A stretch of DNA of 64,000 nt from Micromonospora sp. MA102 (GTDB taxonomy: Bacteria; Actinomycetota; Actinomycetes; Mycobacteriales; Micromonosporaceae): assembly GCF_025460765.1 (NCBI RefSeq), contig NZ_JAMWEG010000025.1, positions 1 through 64,000 of the forward strand, given 5' to 3'. Numbering within the stretch: the stretch's first letter is position 1; each line of letters opens with the position of its first letter. The position numbers and the translations under genes were made by a program. Below, piece by piece: positions 40,932 to 50,899 of this stretch. The notes below the pieces were generated by a model. It was not told the origin of the DNA. It did not search any database and was given only the letters and a program-made list of their open reading frames with translations.

Positions 40932-42568
40932 GAGTAGACCTCCTCCTGCTTGCGGGTCCGCGAGAAGCTGATCGCCGCCACGATCGCCACGATCGCGAAG
41001 ATGAAGATCGAAACCGTGGTGGCCAGTCCGTACTCGGCGCCCTGCGCGCCGAAGGCCAGCCGGTAGGTGTAGGTGATGAGCAGGTCGGTGGCGCCGTTGG
41101 TCGGGTTGTCCGGCGCGAACGGGCCGCCCTCGGTGGTGAACAGGATCGCGTTGACGTTGTTGAAGTTGTAGGCGAACGACGCGATCAGCAGCGGGGAGAG
41201 CGCGACCAGCAGCAGCGGCAGGGTGACCGCCCGGAAGGACTGCCACGGGCTGGCACCGTCGACCGAGGTGGCCTCGGTGAGCTCCCGCGGGATCGCCTGC
41301 AGCGCTCCGGTGGCCACCAGGAACATGTACGGGTAGCCCAGCCAGAGCTGCACGAGCAGCACCGCGATCCGGGCCGACCAGGTGCCGCCGAACCAGTCGA
41401 TGTCCAGCCCGAACAGGTCGTTGACCAGGCCGAAGTCGGTGTTGAACATGTCCCGCCAGACCAGCAGCATGGCGAACGACGGCATGGCGTACGGCAGGAT
41501 CAGCAGCACCCGGTAGAAGTTGGTGCCGCGCATCCGGGGCGAGTGCAGGGCGAGCGCGATGGCCATGCCGAGCAGGAAGGTGAGCCCGGTAGAGCCGATC
41601 GCGAAGGCGAAGTTCCACAGCAGGGTGCCGAAGAACGGGCCGGAGATGTCCGGGTCGGTGAGCACGCGGGTGAAGTTCTTCAGCCCGACGTTGACCTTCC
41701 AGCCCTGGGCGAGCCGCTCGCCGTCGGCGGCGACGAAGGAGCCGTTCGCCGGGTCGGCGGTCCAGGTCCTGCCCGTCTCGCTGTCCCTGACGCAGTCGCA
41801 GCCCGCGTCGTACGCCCGCACGGCCTTGCCCTCGTAGGCGCGGGACAGTCCGTTGGAGCGGACCGCGCCGCCGGCGGTCGGCACCACCAGGTCGGTGATG
41901 TCCTTGCTGCGCCCGCTGGCCTGACCGAAGTTGAGCACGGTGTAGCCGGCGGCCTCGGTGATCTTGCCGGTCGGGCTGACCGTGACGTCCGCGGCGTCGA
42001 GCTTGCGTAGCCCGCCCGCGTCACCGGCGAAGACCTCCCTGGTCTTCGGGTCGCTGAGCAGGAACACCAGCGCGCCGGTGGCCGGGTCGCCCTTCGTGGC
42101 GATGGAGAGGGAGTACTCGGTGGAGCCGGGGACCTGCTGCACCGAGGAGGTCTGGATGGCGACGATCGCGTCGTCCTTGCTGCCGCGGTGGCCGTCGCCG
42201 AAGTTCGTGAACGCGGTGCTCGCGGTGTAGAGCACCGGGAAGACCTGGAAGGCGATCAGGAAGATCGTGCCGGGGACCAGGTACTTGGCCGGGATGTGCC
42301 GCCGGCTCAGGTAGAGGTAGAACAGGCCCGCCGTGGTGGCGGCGAGGATCGCCAGTCCGACCCAGTGCTCGGCCTCGACGAGCGGGAACGCCGCCCAGAT
42401 CGCGATCCCGGCCACCAGGCCGAGCAGGACCACCTTGACGACGAGGCCGGTCGCGGTGATCGGCGCGTGGTTCCGCGCGGTACGGGGCGTGCGCGGGAGC
42501 CCGCGGCGAACGGGCTCCCGGCCCGGGGCCTGCTCAGCAGACCCCGGGCCGGACAGCGACGTGCTCAT
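40928..42568 (-). CDS. malF: maltose/maltodextrin ABC transporter permease MalF-type
   Basis: A 546-residue permease. After a polar N-terminus come three membrane segments (about residues 42-115), an extracytoplasmic domain of about 160 residues (the MalF P2 loop position), and five or six further segments. The EAA loop ELTEATSVDGASPWQSFR is present. Large P2-type loop argues for maltose/maltodextrin rather than other sugars. ATG 42568 overlaps the malE stop by one base (TAATG) and the 3' end overlaps malG, so the three genes are coupled. Confidence 0.92.
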   Translation of the reverse strand: MSTSLSGPGSAEQAPGREPVRRGLPRTPRTARNHAPITATGLVVKVVLLGLVAGIAIWAAFPLVEAEHWVGLAILAATTAGLFYLYLSRRHIPAKYLVPGTIFLIAFQVFPVLYTASTAFTNFGDGHRGSKDDAIVAIQTSSVQQVPGSTEYSLSIATKGDPATGALVFLLSDPKTREVFAGDAGGLRKLDAADVTVSPTGKITEAAGYTVLNFGQASGRSKDITDLVVPTAGGAVRSNGLSRAYEGKAVRAYDAGCDCVRDSETGRTWTADPANGSFVAADGERLAQGWKVNVGLKNFTRVLTDPDISGPFFGTLLWNFAFAIGSTGLTFLLGMAIALALHSPRMRGTNFYRVLLILPYAMPSFAMLLVWRDMFNTDFGLVNDLFGLDIDWFGGTWSARIAVLLVQLWLGYPYMFLVATGALQAIPRELTEATSVDGASPWQSFRAVTLPLLLVALSPLLIASFAYNFNNVNAILFTTEGGPFAPDNPTNGATDLLITYTYRLAFGAQGAEYGLATTVSIFIFAIVAIVAAISFSRTRKQEEVYS

Positions 42569-43818
42569 TACTTGATCTGACCCGCGATGGTCTTGCCCGC
42601 GGCGGTGATCGTCCTGGCCGGGTCGGCGCCGCCGATGATGGCGGCCTCCGCCTTGCCGAACGGGTCCCAGATCGCGGCCATGGCCGGGATCGCCGGGAGC
42701 ACCTGGCCATTCTTGCCGGCCTCGGAGAACTTGGCCAGGTCCGCGTCCTCGCCCTTCACCTGGTCGAAGGCGGCGGTCAGCGCCGGCGGGCGCGGCTCGG
42801 CCTTGTACAGCGCGACGGCCAGCTCGGGCTTGGTCACGTAGTTGGTGACGAACTCCTGCGCCAGGGCCTTGTTCTTGCCCTTGGCAGCGACGTAGAAGGC
42901 CTGCACGCCCACGAACGGCTGGGCCTCCTTGCCACCGGCGAAGCCGGGGACCGGGGAGATGTCGTACTTGATGTTGGCCTTCTTCGCGTCCGCGATGGCC
43001 CACGGGCCGGAGACCAGGAAGGCGCACTTCTTGCCGGTGAAGGTGGCGATGGAGTTCTCGCCGGTGATGGAGCGCTTCAGCGCGCCGTCGCCCTTCTCAC
43101 CGAGCTTCGCGATCTTCTGGAAGGCCGCGATCGACTCCGGCTTGCCCACGCCCAGGTCCTTCGGGTCGTAGTCGCCGTTGGCCGCGGTGCCGAACAGGTA
43201 GCCGCCGCCCGAGGTGTACAGCGGGTAGATGTGGTAGGCGTCGCCGTTCTGGCCGGACTGGAGGCAGAGGATCTCGCTGGCCTTCTTCTCGGCCTTGAGC
43301 TTCTTGCCGGCGGCGACCAGGTCCTCGATCGTCTTCGGCGCCTCGGGGGCCAGCTCGGTGTTGCGGATCAGCGCGATGTTCTCCGTGGCGTAGGGGACGC
43401 CGTAGAGCTGGCCGTTGAAGGTGACCGCCTTGATCGCGGTCTCGTTGAACGCGCTCTTCTGCTCGGCGGCGAGCTGCACCGGGTCGATGGCGCCGTTCTG
43501 GACCATGTTGCCGATCCAGTCGTGCGCGCCGACCACGACGTCCGGGCCGCTGCCCTGCTGCGAGGCGGTGACGAAGTTGGTCTGCAGGTCCTTGGAGACG
43601 GCCTGGACCTCGACGGTCACGCCGTTCTCCTTGCCGAACTCCTCGGCGAACGGCTTCAGGGCCGCGGTCCGCTTGTCGTCGGCCCAGATGACCAGCTTGC
43701 CGCCGGTGGCCTTGGCGGACTCCTTGGCGGCCGGCTTGTCGCTGTCACCGCCGCCGCAGCCGGACGCGGCGAGCGCCAGGCCGAGGACAGCGACCACACC
43801 CGCGGTACGGATGCGCAT
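42568..43818 (-). CDS. malE: maltose/maltodextrin-binding lipoprotein MalE-type
   Basis: A 416-residue lipoprotein; the signal ends LALAASGC. GKLVIWADDKRTAALKPFAEEF begins the family-1 sugar-binding fold. VPYATENIALIRNTEL and FLVSGPWAIADAKK are typical of maltose-binding proteins. ATG 43818 has AGGAG at 6 nt; an in-frame ATG 18 bp upstream is less well placed. First gene of the malEFG operon, with a leader of about 130 nt and a LacI-like operator over its start site. Confidence 0.93.
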   Translation of the reverse strand: MRIRTAGVVAVLGLALAASGCGGGDSDKPAAKESAKATGGKLVIWADDKRTAALKPFAEEFGKENGVTVEVQAVSKDLQTNFVTASQQGSGPDVVVGAHDWIGNMVQNGAIDPVQLAAEQKSAFNETAIKAVTFNGQLYGVPYATENIALIRNTELAPEAPKTIEDLVAAGKKLKAEKKASEILCLQSGQNGDAYHIYPLYTSGGGYLFGTAANGDYDPKDLGVGKPESIAAFQKIAKLGEKGDGALKRSITGENSIATFTGKKCAFLVSGPWAIADAKKANIKYDISPVPGFAGGKEAQPFVGVQAFYVAAKGKNKALAQEFVTNYVTKPELAVALYKAEPRPPALTAAFDQVKGEDADLAKFSEAGKNGQVLPAIPAMAAIWDPFGKAEAAIIGGADPARTITAAGKTIAGQIK

Positions 43819-43943
43819 CGGTACTCCTGTCGTCATGGCGGCGCGCCGGGGGAAGGGCGGCTCGCCAGTGGAAACCTCGGAAAGTTCTTGCTGACCGGCG
43901 CGGGGATGTTGCGCCGCTGGTCTCGCATGTTGCGGGGACGTTA

Positions 43944-44010
43944 GCAAGACGTTGCAGATAATGGAAGGGTTTGCAGGAGCGTACGCAAGAACTTGCCCGT
44001 GAGCTAAAGT
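43944..44010. promoter_or_regulatory. malE/lacI-type divergent control region
   Basis: Two dyads are seen. GCAAGACGTTGC (43944-43955) lies just downstream of a minus-strand TTATCT -10 box (43956-43961) for malE. GCAAGAACTTGC (43985-43996) lies between the -35 region and the TAAAGT -10 box (44005-44010) of the regulator gene, which ends 6 nt before ATG 44017. Further TTGC/GCAA half sites occur around 43971. Both dyads fit LacI-family binding (MalR type). Confidence 0.7.
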
Positions 44011-44016
44011 GCCGCC

Positions 44017-45093
44017 ATGCGCGCTCGACTGTCCGACATCGCCCAACAGGCCGAAGTCAGCGAGGCCACGGTGTCGCGGGTGCTCAACGACCGCCCCGGA
44101 GTGGCCCCCGAGACCCGGCAGGCCGTCCTCACCGCCCTCGACGTGCTCGGCTACGAGCGCCCCGCCCGGCTGCGCAAGCGCAGCGCCGGGCTGGTCGGCC
44201 TCGTCGTGCCCGAGCTGGACAACCCGATCTTCCCGGCCTTCGCCCAGGTCATCGAGTCGACGCTGGCGCAGAGCGGCTTCACCCCGGTGCTCTGCACGCA
44301 GACCCCCGGTGGGGTCACCGAGGACGAGTACGTCGAGATGCTGCTCGACCGGCAGGTCTCCGGGATCGTCTTCGTGTCCGGCCTGCACGCCGACACCGCC
44401 GCCAACCACGACCGGTACCGCGCCCTGATCGCCCGCCCGCTGCCGATCGTCATGATCAACGGGTACGCGCCCGGCATCTCGGCGCCCTTCGTCTCGTGCG
44501 ACGACGGCGAGGCCACCGAGCTGGCCGTCGCGCACCTGGTGGCGTTCGGCCACCGGCGGATCGGCCTGATCACCGGCCCGGACCGCTTCGTGCCGGTGCA
44601 GCGCCGGGTGGCCGGCTTCCGCGCTGCGATGAACCGGCTCGTCGGCACCACCGAGGCGGAGGTCGGCGAGCTGGCCGAGCTCTCCCTGTTCGGCGTCGAG
44701 GGCGGCGAGGCCGCCGCGAGCCGGCTCATCGAGCGTGGCGTCACCGGCCTGGTCTGCGGCTCGGACCTGATGGCGCTGGGCGCGATCCGGGCCGCCCGGC
44801 AGCGCGGCCTCAGCGTTCCCGACGACGTCTCGGTGGTCGGCTACGACGACTCTCCGCTGATGGCCTTCACCGACCCGCCGCTGACCACCATGCGGCAGCC
44901 GGTCGCGGCCATGGCGGTGGCCGCCGTCCGCGCCCTGGTCGACGAGATCAACGGGCACGCCGCCCCGAACTCCGAGTACCTGTTCCGCCCCGAGCTGGTG
45001 GTGCGCGGCTCGACCGCGGTGGCCCGCCCGGCCGGTGGCGCGAAGCGCCAGCGCCCCTCCTCGGTCGACCCCACCCTGGCGGTCCCCGCCTGA
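44017..45093 (+). CDS. LacI-family regulator of the maltodextrin locus (MalR-like)
   Basis: A 358-residue regulator. The LacI HTH reads ARLSDIAQQAEVSEATVSRVLNDRPGV and is followed by the hinge and a periplasmic-binding-protein-like ligand domain with GLVGLVVPELDNPIFPAF and ITGPDRFVPVQRRVAGF. ATG 44017 has a TAAAGT -10 box 6 nt upstream (leaderless). It is divergent from malEFG and reads toward the alpha-glucosidase, so it very probably represses both unless maltodextrin is present. Confidence 0.93.
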   Translation: MRARLSDIAQQAEVSEATVSRVLNDRPGVAPETRQAVLTALDVLGYERPARLRKRSAGLVGLVVPELDNPIFPAFAQVIESTLAQSGFTPVLCTQTPGGVTEDEYVEMLLDRQVSGIVFVSGLHADTAANHDRYRALIARPLPIVMINGYAPGISAPFVSCDDGEATELAVAHLVAFGHRRIGLITGPDRFVPVQRRVAGFRAAMNRLVGTTEAEVGELAELSLFGVEGGEAAASRLIERGVTGLVCGSDLMALGAIRAARQRGLSVPDDVSVVGYDDSPLMAFTDPPLTTMRQPVAAMAVAAVRALVDEINGHAAPNSEYLFRPELVVRGSTAVARPAGGAKRQRPSSVDPTLAVPA

Positions 45094-45106
45094 CCCTTGC
45101 CGTCAG

Positions 45107-45154
45107 TTCTTGCGCAAGGAATGCTTGACTCTTGCAGCGACTGAGCGGCATTCT
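45107..45154 (+). promoter_or_regulatory. operator and promoter of the alpha-glucosidase gene
   Basis: TTCTTGCGCAAGGAA (45107-45121) contains the perfect 10-bp palindrome CTTGCGCAAG (45109-45118), the same TTGC/GCAA pattern as at malE. A -35 TTGACT (45125-45130) and -10 CATTCT (45149-45154) with an 18-nt spacer follow at once, so a repressor there would block the promoter. Confidence 0.65.
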
Positions 45155-45201
45155 GCTCAGACGCCCTGCCGTCCCGCGCCAGAGAACGGGGATCCACACC
45201 G

Positions 45202-46836
<1,635 letters not shown>

Positions 46837-46934
46837 GCCGGGTAACCCGTCATTGACCTGGTCGTCCGTTGTGCCCCGCGCCGACGGGCGGCTGGGCTAC
46901 CGACCCCTTGTGGTGGGGGGTGAGGTGGCGCCGA

Positions 46935-46960
46935 CCCCTCGGGGACTCGTTCCCGAGGGG
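46935..46960 (+). terminator. terminator of the alpha-glucosidase gene
   Basis: CCCCTCGGG (46935-46943) and CCCGAGGGG (46952-46960) are perfect 9-bp arms with an 8-nt loop, about 100 bp beyond the stop. The flanks (CCG.../...CGG) extend the stem. Confidence 0.7.
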
Positions 46961-46998
46961 CCGGTGTCCATCTGGGACCGTCGGGGTACCACGGGGCG

Positions 46999-47361
46999 AT
47001 GACCGCACACGTGGCGCAGTACACCCTCGACATCGGCGACCTCGACCGGATGATCGACTTCTGGTCGGCCGCCCTCGGTTACACCGTCCGCCGGGGCGGC
47101 GACGGCAACGCGAGGCTCTATCCGCCGCCCGGCCGGCCCGGCCCGACCGTCTGGTTGCAGGGCAGCGGCACCCCGAAGCACGGCAAGAACCGGCTGCACC
47201 TGGACCTGGTCTCCGACGGGGACGCGGCGGCCGAGGTCGACCGGCTGATCGGGCTCGGCGCCCGGCGCGTCGACGTCGGGCAGACCGGCACGGAGGGCTT
47301 CGTGGTGCTCGCCGACCCGGAGGACAACGAGTTCTGCGTGCTCGACGGGCCGCCGAAATGA
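46999..47361 (+). CDS. VOC-fold (glyoxalase/dioxygenase) family protein
   Basis: A 120-residue single-domain protein. YTLDIGDLDRMIDFWSAALGY and HLDLVSDGDAAAEVDRLIGLGARRV, ending in DPEDNEFCVLDGP, are typical of actinobacterial VOC proteins. One His (HLDL) and the Glu of NEFC fit the metal-ligand positions. Substrate unknown. ATG 46999 is taken as the start; no good ribosome binding site precedes it. Convergent with the next gene, 4 bp apart. Confidence 0.85.
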   Translation: MTAHVAQYTLDIGDLDRMIDFWSAALGYTVRRGGDGNARLYPPPGRPGPTVWLQGSGTPKHGKNRLHLDLVSDGDAAAEVDRLIGLGARRVDVGQTGTEGFVVLADPEDNEFCVLDGPPK

Positions 47362-47365
47362 GCCC

Positions 47366-47791
47366 TCAGGCTCCCCGGCTGGTCAGCAGCTCGGCGATCC
47401 GGGCGAGCCCGGCCCGGACCTCGTCCCGGCTGGGCGGGGCCGTCGGCTGCGGCTCCCGCTCGGCGGCCAGCTCCAACTCCTCGTCGATCACGTCCTCGAA
47501 GTCGCCGTAGAGGTCGGCCTGGTCCACCTGGGCCGCCTCGTCCTCGGCGGCGATCTGCGCCGCGGCGATCTCGCTGCGGATCTCCTCGGGCGTGAGCGCC
47601 GGCAGCAGCGGCTCCACCACCGCCATGAGCTGCTCCTCGGCCACCACCGCCTCGGCCAGGGCGAGAGCGTGCGGCCGCTCGTACGGGCCGCAGACCACCG
47701 GCTCCCACTCGTCGTCGTCGCCGAGCGGGCCGAAGGTGATGATCCACGGCAGGCCCAGCATCGGCGAGTCGTCCGGCAGGTCCAGTGTCAT
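47366..47791 (-). CDS. acidic hypothetical protein
   Basis: A 141-residue protein I do not recognise. LGLPWIITFGPLGDDDEWEPVVCGPYERPHALALAEAVVAEEQLMAVVEPLLP (one long predicted helix-strand region) is followed by an Ala/Glu/Asp-rich tail, and the end looks like a short helix LARIAELLTSRG. Net charge is strongly negative. ATG 47791 is used; GTG 47803 in the same frame is an alternative. It reads in the same direction as the GntR-YihY pair, 86 bp downstream of them. Confidence 0.6.
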   Translation of the reverse strand: MTLDLPDDSPMLGLPWIITFGPLGDDDEWEPVVCGPYERPHALALAEAVVAEEQLMAVVEPLLPALTPEEIRSEIAAAQIAAEDEAAQVDQADLYGDFEDVIDEELELAAEREPQPTAPPSRDEVRAGLARIAELLTSRGA

Positions 47792-47877
47792 GAGTGCGCC
47801 CACCGGCCCATCATGGTCGGTGGCGGCGCGGACGTGCGCCTCATTCGCGCCAACTCCCCCCTCTCCGGCGGTCGCTC

Positions 47878-48252
47878 TCACCCGTGCGTACCGGCGTCCA
47901 GAGCCGCACGGACCAGGGCGACGGCGCGGTCCGGCGGGACGCCCAGGCGGAGCGCCTCGGCGGCGTACGCCGTGGCGGCGCGGTGCAGGCGGTCGGTGGC
48001 GTCGTCGCGGCCGGGGGCCACCACGGTGCCGTGCCGCCCGCGCGTCTGCACCAGCCCGGCCGACTCCAGCTCCCGGTACGCCCGCGCCACGGTGTTCACG
48101 GCCAGGCCCAGGTCGGCGGCGAGCTGCCGGACCGCGGGCAGGCGGGTGCCGACCGGCAGGCGGCCGTCGCCGATCATCGCGGCGAGCTGCCCGCGCACCT
48201 GCTCGTACGGCGGCACCGCCGAGTCCTGCTCGATCCGGATCCGGGTGCTCAT
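47878..48252 (-). CDS. GntR-family regulator, YtrA type
   Basis: A 124-residue protein: winged-helix GntR domain with PPYEQVRGQLAAMIGDGRLPVGTRLPAVRQLA and the recognition part VNTVARAYRELESAGLV, then a short C-terminal helix instead of a large effector domain. That is the YtrA subfamily, usually encoded with ABC transporters. Here it is coupled by ATGA overlap to a YihY-type membrane protein gene. Effector unknown. Confidence 0.9.
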   Translation of the reverse strand: MSTRIRIEQDSAVPPYEQVRGQLAAMIGDGRLPVGTRLPAVRQLAADLGLAVNTVARAYRELESAGLVQTRGRHGTVVAPGRDDATDRLHRAATAYAAEALRLGVPPDRAVALVRAALDAGTHG

Positions 48253-49184
48253 CCCGCCCCTCCCGGCGTGCCCGGGTCGGTGTCCTCGTCGACCTCGACG
48301 TCCACGTACCGCCCGCCGCCACCCTCGGCCAGGTCCACCACCCGCCCGTAGCGACTCGTGGCGGCCAGCGCCGCGCCGAAGAGCACCATCTGGTTGAGCA
48401 GGTAGAGGTAGAGCAGCAGCCCCACCGCCGTGGCCACGACGGTGTAGGCCGGGTTCCGCTCGGTGCGCACCACGTAGTAGCGCCCCACCGTGTTGAGCAG
48501 CGTGATGCCGACGGCGACCGTCAGCACGGCGGGACGCAGCCGGCGGCGGCTCATCCGCAGCCGGGGCACCGCCACCAGCAGCGCGGTGGCCAGCACCGCG
48601 TTGACCACCACGCTGAGCACCGCGCTGACCGTGGTCAACCCGACCGATCCGGTGCTGCGCAGCAGGAAGCGCAGCAGCGACTCCAGCGCGTCCACGGCGG
48701 CCACCGAGATGCCGAGCAGCACGAAGACCGCGACCAGCACGCCCAGGTCGACCAGGCGGCGGATCACCAGGTTGCCGGGCTGCTGGTTGAAGCCGTACAT
48801 GAGCCGCTGCGAGGAGCGGATCGCCTCGACCCAGCCGATCCCGGTGAAGACCAGGATGACCAGGCCGATCACCCCGACGGTGTTGCTGCTCTCGGCGATC
48901 TGCTTGGCGTCGAGGAAGGGCAGGTTCTCGTCCAGGAAGTCGGCCGCCGCCCTGCTCACCTCACGGTTGTCCTGGAGGATCGTGCCGAAGATCCAATAGC
49001 CGACCAGGGCCAGCGCGAACACGGCGAAGAAGCCGTAGTAGGCGATCGCGGCGGCCAACCGGCCGGCGAGGAGGTTGGCGTAGAGCGTGCCGGCGCGCCA
49101 CACGTGGTCGAAGGCCGACGACCGGACCCGGGCCGCGTCGACGCGGCGGCCGAGCACCGCCTCGATCCGGCCGATGACGTTCAC
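48249..49184 (-). CDS. YihY/virulence factor BrkB family membrane protein
   Basis: A 311-residue membrane protein with six hydrophobic segments (about residues 40-65, 105-125, 150-175, 195-220, 225-250 and 265-290). LAGRLAAAIAYYGFFAVFAL, FGFNQQPGNL-like residues (MYGFNQQPGN) and the final NQMVLFGAALAA stretch fit YihY/BrkB. Function not settled. GTG 49184 has GAGGAT at 7 nt. The C-terminus is acidic. Overlaps the GntR gene by 4 bp. Confidence 0.88.
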   Translation of the reverse strand: MNVIGRIEAVLGRRVDAARVRSSAFDHVWRAGTLYANLLAGRLAAAIAYYGFFAVFALALVGYWIFGTILQDNREVSRAAADFLDENLPFLDAKQIAESSNTVGVIGLVILVFTGIGWVEAIRSSQRLMYGFNQQPGNLVIRRLVDLGVLVAVFVLLGISVAAVDALESLLRFLLRSTGSVGLTTVSAVLSVVVNAVLATALLVAVPRLRMSRRRLRPAVLTVAVGITLLNTVGRYYVVRTERNPAYTVVATAVGLLLYLYLLNQMVLFGAALAATSRYGRVVDLAEGGGGRYVDVEVDEDTDPGTPGGAG

Positions 49185-49241
49185 CCCGACATCCTCGCCG
49201 ATCCGCCCGCCCCCCGGAGACAGGCCGGCCGCGCGCTCAGC

Positions 49242-49823
49242 TCAGCCGCCGAGGCGGAAGTCGCGGCGGGGCTGCCACCGGGTGGCCCCGCTGTGCGAGA
49301 ACAGGGTGAACGCCTCGACCTCGAAGAGGGCGGAGAAGTCAGCCAGGTCCTCGTACGCCTTGTCGAGCACCTCGGGCGGCACGTCCTGGGCCACGGTGAC
49401 GTGCGGGTGGTACGGGAAGCGCGCCTCGCGGTGCAGCTCGGGGGCCGCGTTGATGGCCGCGGCGAGCAGCTCGCACTCGCTGATCCCCGCGGCCACCGCC
49501 ACGAAGACCACCTGGGTGACCGGCCGGAACGTGCCGGTGCCCCGCAGGTGCAGGGTGAACGGCAGGTGGGTGGCCGCCACCCGGGCCAGGTGCTCCTCGA
49601 CGGCCGGCAGCGCGCGCACCGGGATCTCGGTGGGCCCGAGCAGGGTGACGTGCGCCGGGACGGCCTGCGGGTCGCCGGCCTCGATCCGCCGGCGGGTGAG
49701 GATCCCGCCCCACGGCTCGGGGATGTCGACCGCGATCCCGATCTGGATGGTGTCACCGGCGTCCGGCGACCCGTCCCTTCCATCCACGCTGCGCGCCATC
49801 CCTCCGGCCACCGACTGCGACAC
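49242..49823 (-). CDS. 2'-5' RNA ligase family (2H phosphoesterase) protein
   Basis: A protein of up to 193 residues. The two HxT catalytic motifs are visible as AHVTLLGP and HPHVTVAQ, spaced as in 2H phosphoesterases. In bacteria such proteins act on 2'-5' or cyclic phosphate RNA ends or related molecules; the substrate is unknown. The start is uncertain: GTG 49823 (used) gives a 25-residue polar extension, and ATG 49799 is an alternative. It follows trpS by 17 bp and probably shares its transcript. Confidence 0.82.
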   Translation of the reverse strand: MSQSVAGGMARSVDGRDGSPDAGDTIQIGIAVDIPEPWGGILTRRRIEAGDPQAVPAHVTLLGPTEIPVRALPAVEEHLARVAATHLPFTLHLRGTGTFRPVTQVVFVAVAAGISECELLAAAINAAPELHREARFPYHPHVTVAQDVPPEVLDKAYEDLADFSALFEVEAFTLFSHSGATRWQPRRDFRLGG

Positions 49824-49840
49824 CCGTTCCCGCCGGGCCG

Positions 49841-50866
49841 CTACTCGAACCGGACCGGCGGGAAGAAGCCGATCCGCTCGTACGCGGTGCGCAGCGTCTC
49901 GGCGGCGACCACGCGGGCCTTCTCCGCGCCCTGCGCGAGCAGCTTGTCGAGCTGCGCCGGGTCGTCGAGGTAGGCGCGGGTGCGCTCCTGGATCGGAGTG
50001 ACGAACTCCCGCACCACCTCGGCGAGGTCCTTCTTCAGGTCGCCGTAGCCCTTGCCGTCGTACGCGGCGACGAGGTCGTCGATGCCGCGCCCGGAGAGCG
50101 CCGAGTAGATGGTCAGCAGGTTGGAGATGCCGGGCTTGCCCTCGGCGTCGAAGACGATCTCGCGGCCGGTGTCGGTGACCGCCGAGCGGATCTTCTTGGC
50201 CGAGCGGGCCGGGTCCTCCAGCAGGTCGATGATGCCGGCCGGGGAGGAGGACGACTTCGACATCTTGGCCGTCGGGTCCTGCAGGTCGGTGATCTTCGCG
50301 GTGTCCTTGACGATGTGCGGGGCGGGCACCGTGAAGGTCGGGCCGAACAGCGAGTTGAACCGCTGGGCCAGGTCGCGCGAGAGCTCCAGGTGCTGCCGCT
50401 GGTCCTCGCCGACCGGCACCGCGTGGGCCTGGTAGAGCAGGATGTCGGCCGCCTGCAGGATCGGGTAGGTGAACAGGCCGACGCTGGCCCGCTCGCTGCC
50501 CTGCTTCTGGGACTTGTCCTTGAACTGGGTCATCCGGCTCGCCTCGCCGAAGCCGGTGATGCAGCCGAGCACCCAGGCCAGCTGCGGGTGCTCGGGCACC
50601 TGCGACTGGACGAAGAGGGTGCTGCGCTCGGGGTCGAGGCCGACCGCGAAGAGCTGCGCGGCGGCGACCCGGCTGCGCTGCTTGAGCACCTTCGGGTCGT
50701 GCCCGGCGGTGATCGCGTGCAGGTCCACCACGCAGTAGAACGCGTCGTGGCTGTCCTGCAGGGCCACCCAGTGCCGTACCGCGCCCAGGTAGTTGCCGAG
50801 GTGGAACGAGTCGGCCGTCGGCTGGATGCCGGAGAAGACGCGCGGGCGGGCGGGTACGTCGGACAT
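49841..50866 (-). CDS. trpS: tryptophanyl-tRNA synthetase
   Basis: Class Ic synthetase charging tRNA-Trp. 341 residues is standard. The HIGH-type motif is FHLGNYLGA, the KMSKS-type is AKMSKSSSSP, and PILQAADILLYQA and GEDQRQHLELSRDLA are typical of TrpS. ATG 50866 has a CAGAAT box 7 nt upstream and no strong ribosome binding site, so it may be leaderless. Heads a unit with the 2H phosphoesterase gene. Confidence 0.96.
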   Translation of the reverse strand: MSDVPARPRVFSGIQPTADSFHLGNYLGAVRHWVALQDSHDAFYCVVDLHAITAGHDPKVLKQRSRVAAAQLFAVGLDPERSTLFVQSQVPEHPQLAWVLGCITGFGEASRMTQFKDKSQKQGSERASVGLFTYPILQAADILLYQAHAVPVGEDQRQHLELSRDLAQRFNSLFGPTFTVPAPHIVKDTAKITDLQDPTAKMSKSSSSPAGIIDLLEDPARSAKKIRSAVTDTGREIVFDAEGKPGISNLLTIYSALSGRGIDDLVAAYDGKGYGDLKKDLAEVVREFVTPIQERTRAYLDDPAQLDKLLAQGAEKARVVAAETLRTAYERIGFFPPVRFE

Positions 50867-50899
50867 GCCGGCAATTCTGTCAGCAAGCCCCGGCGTCCG

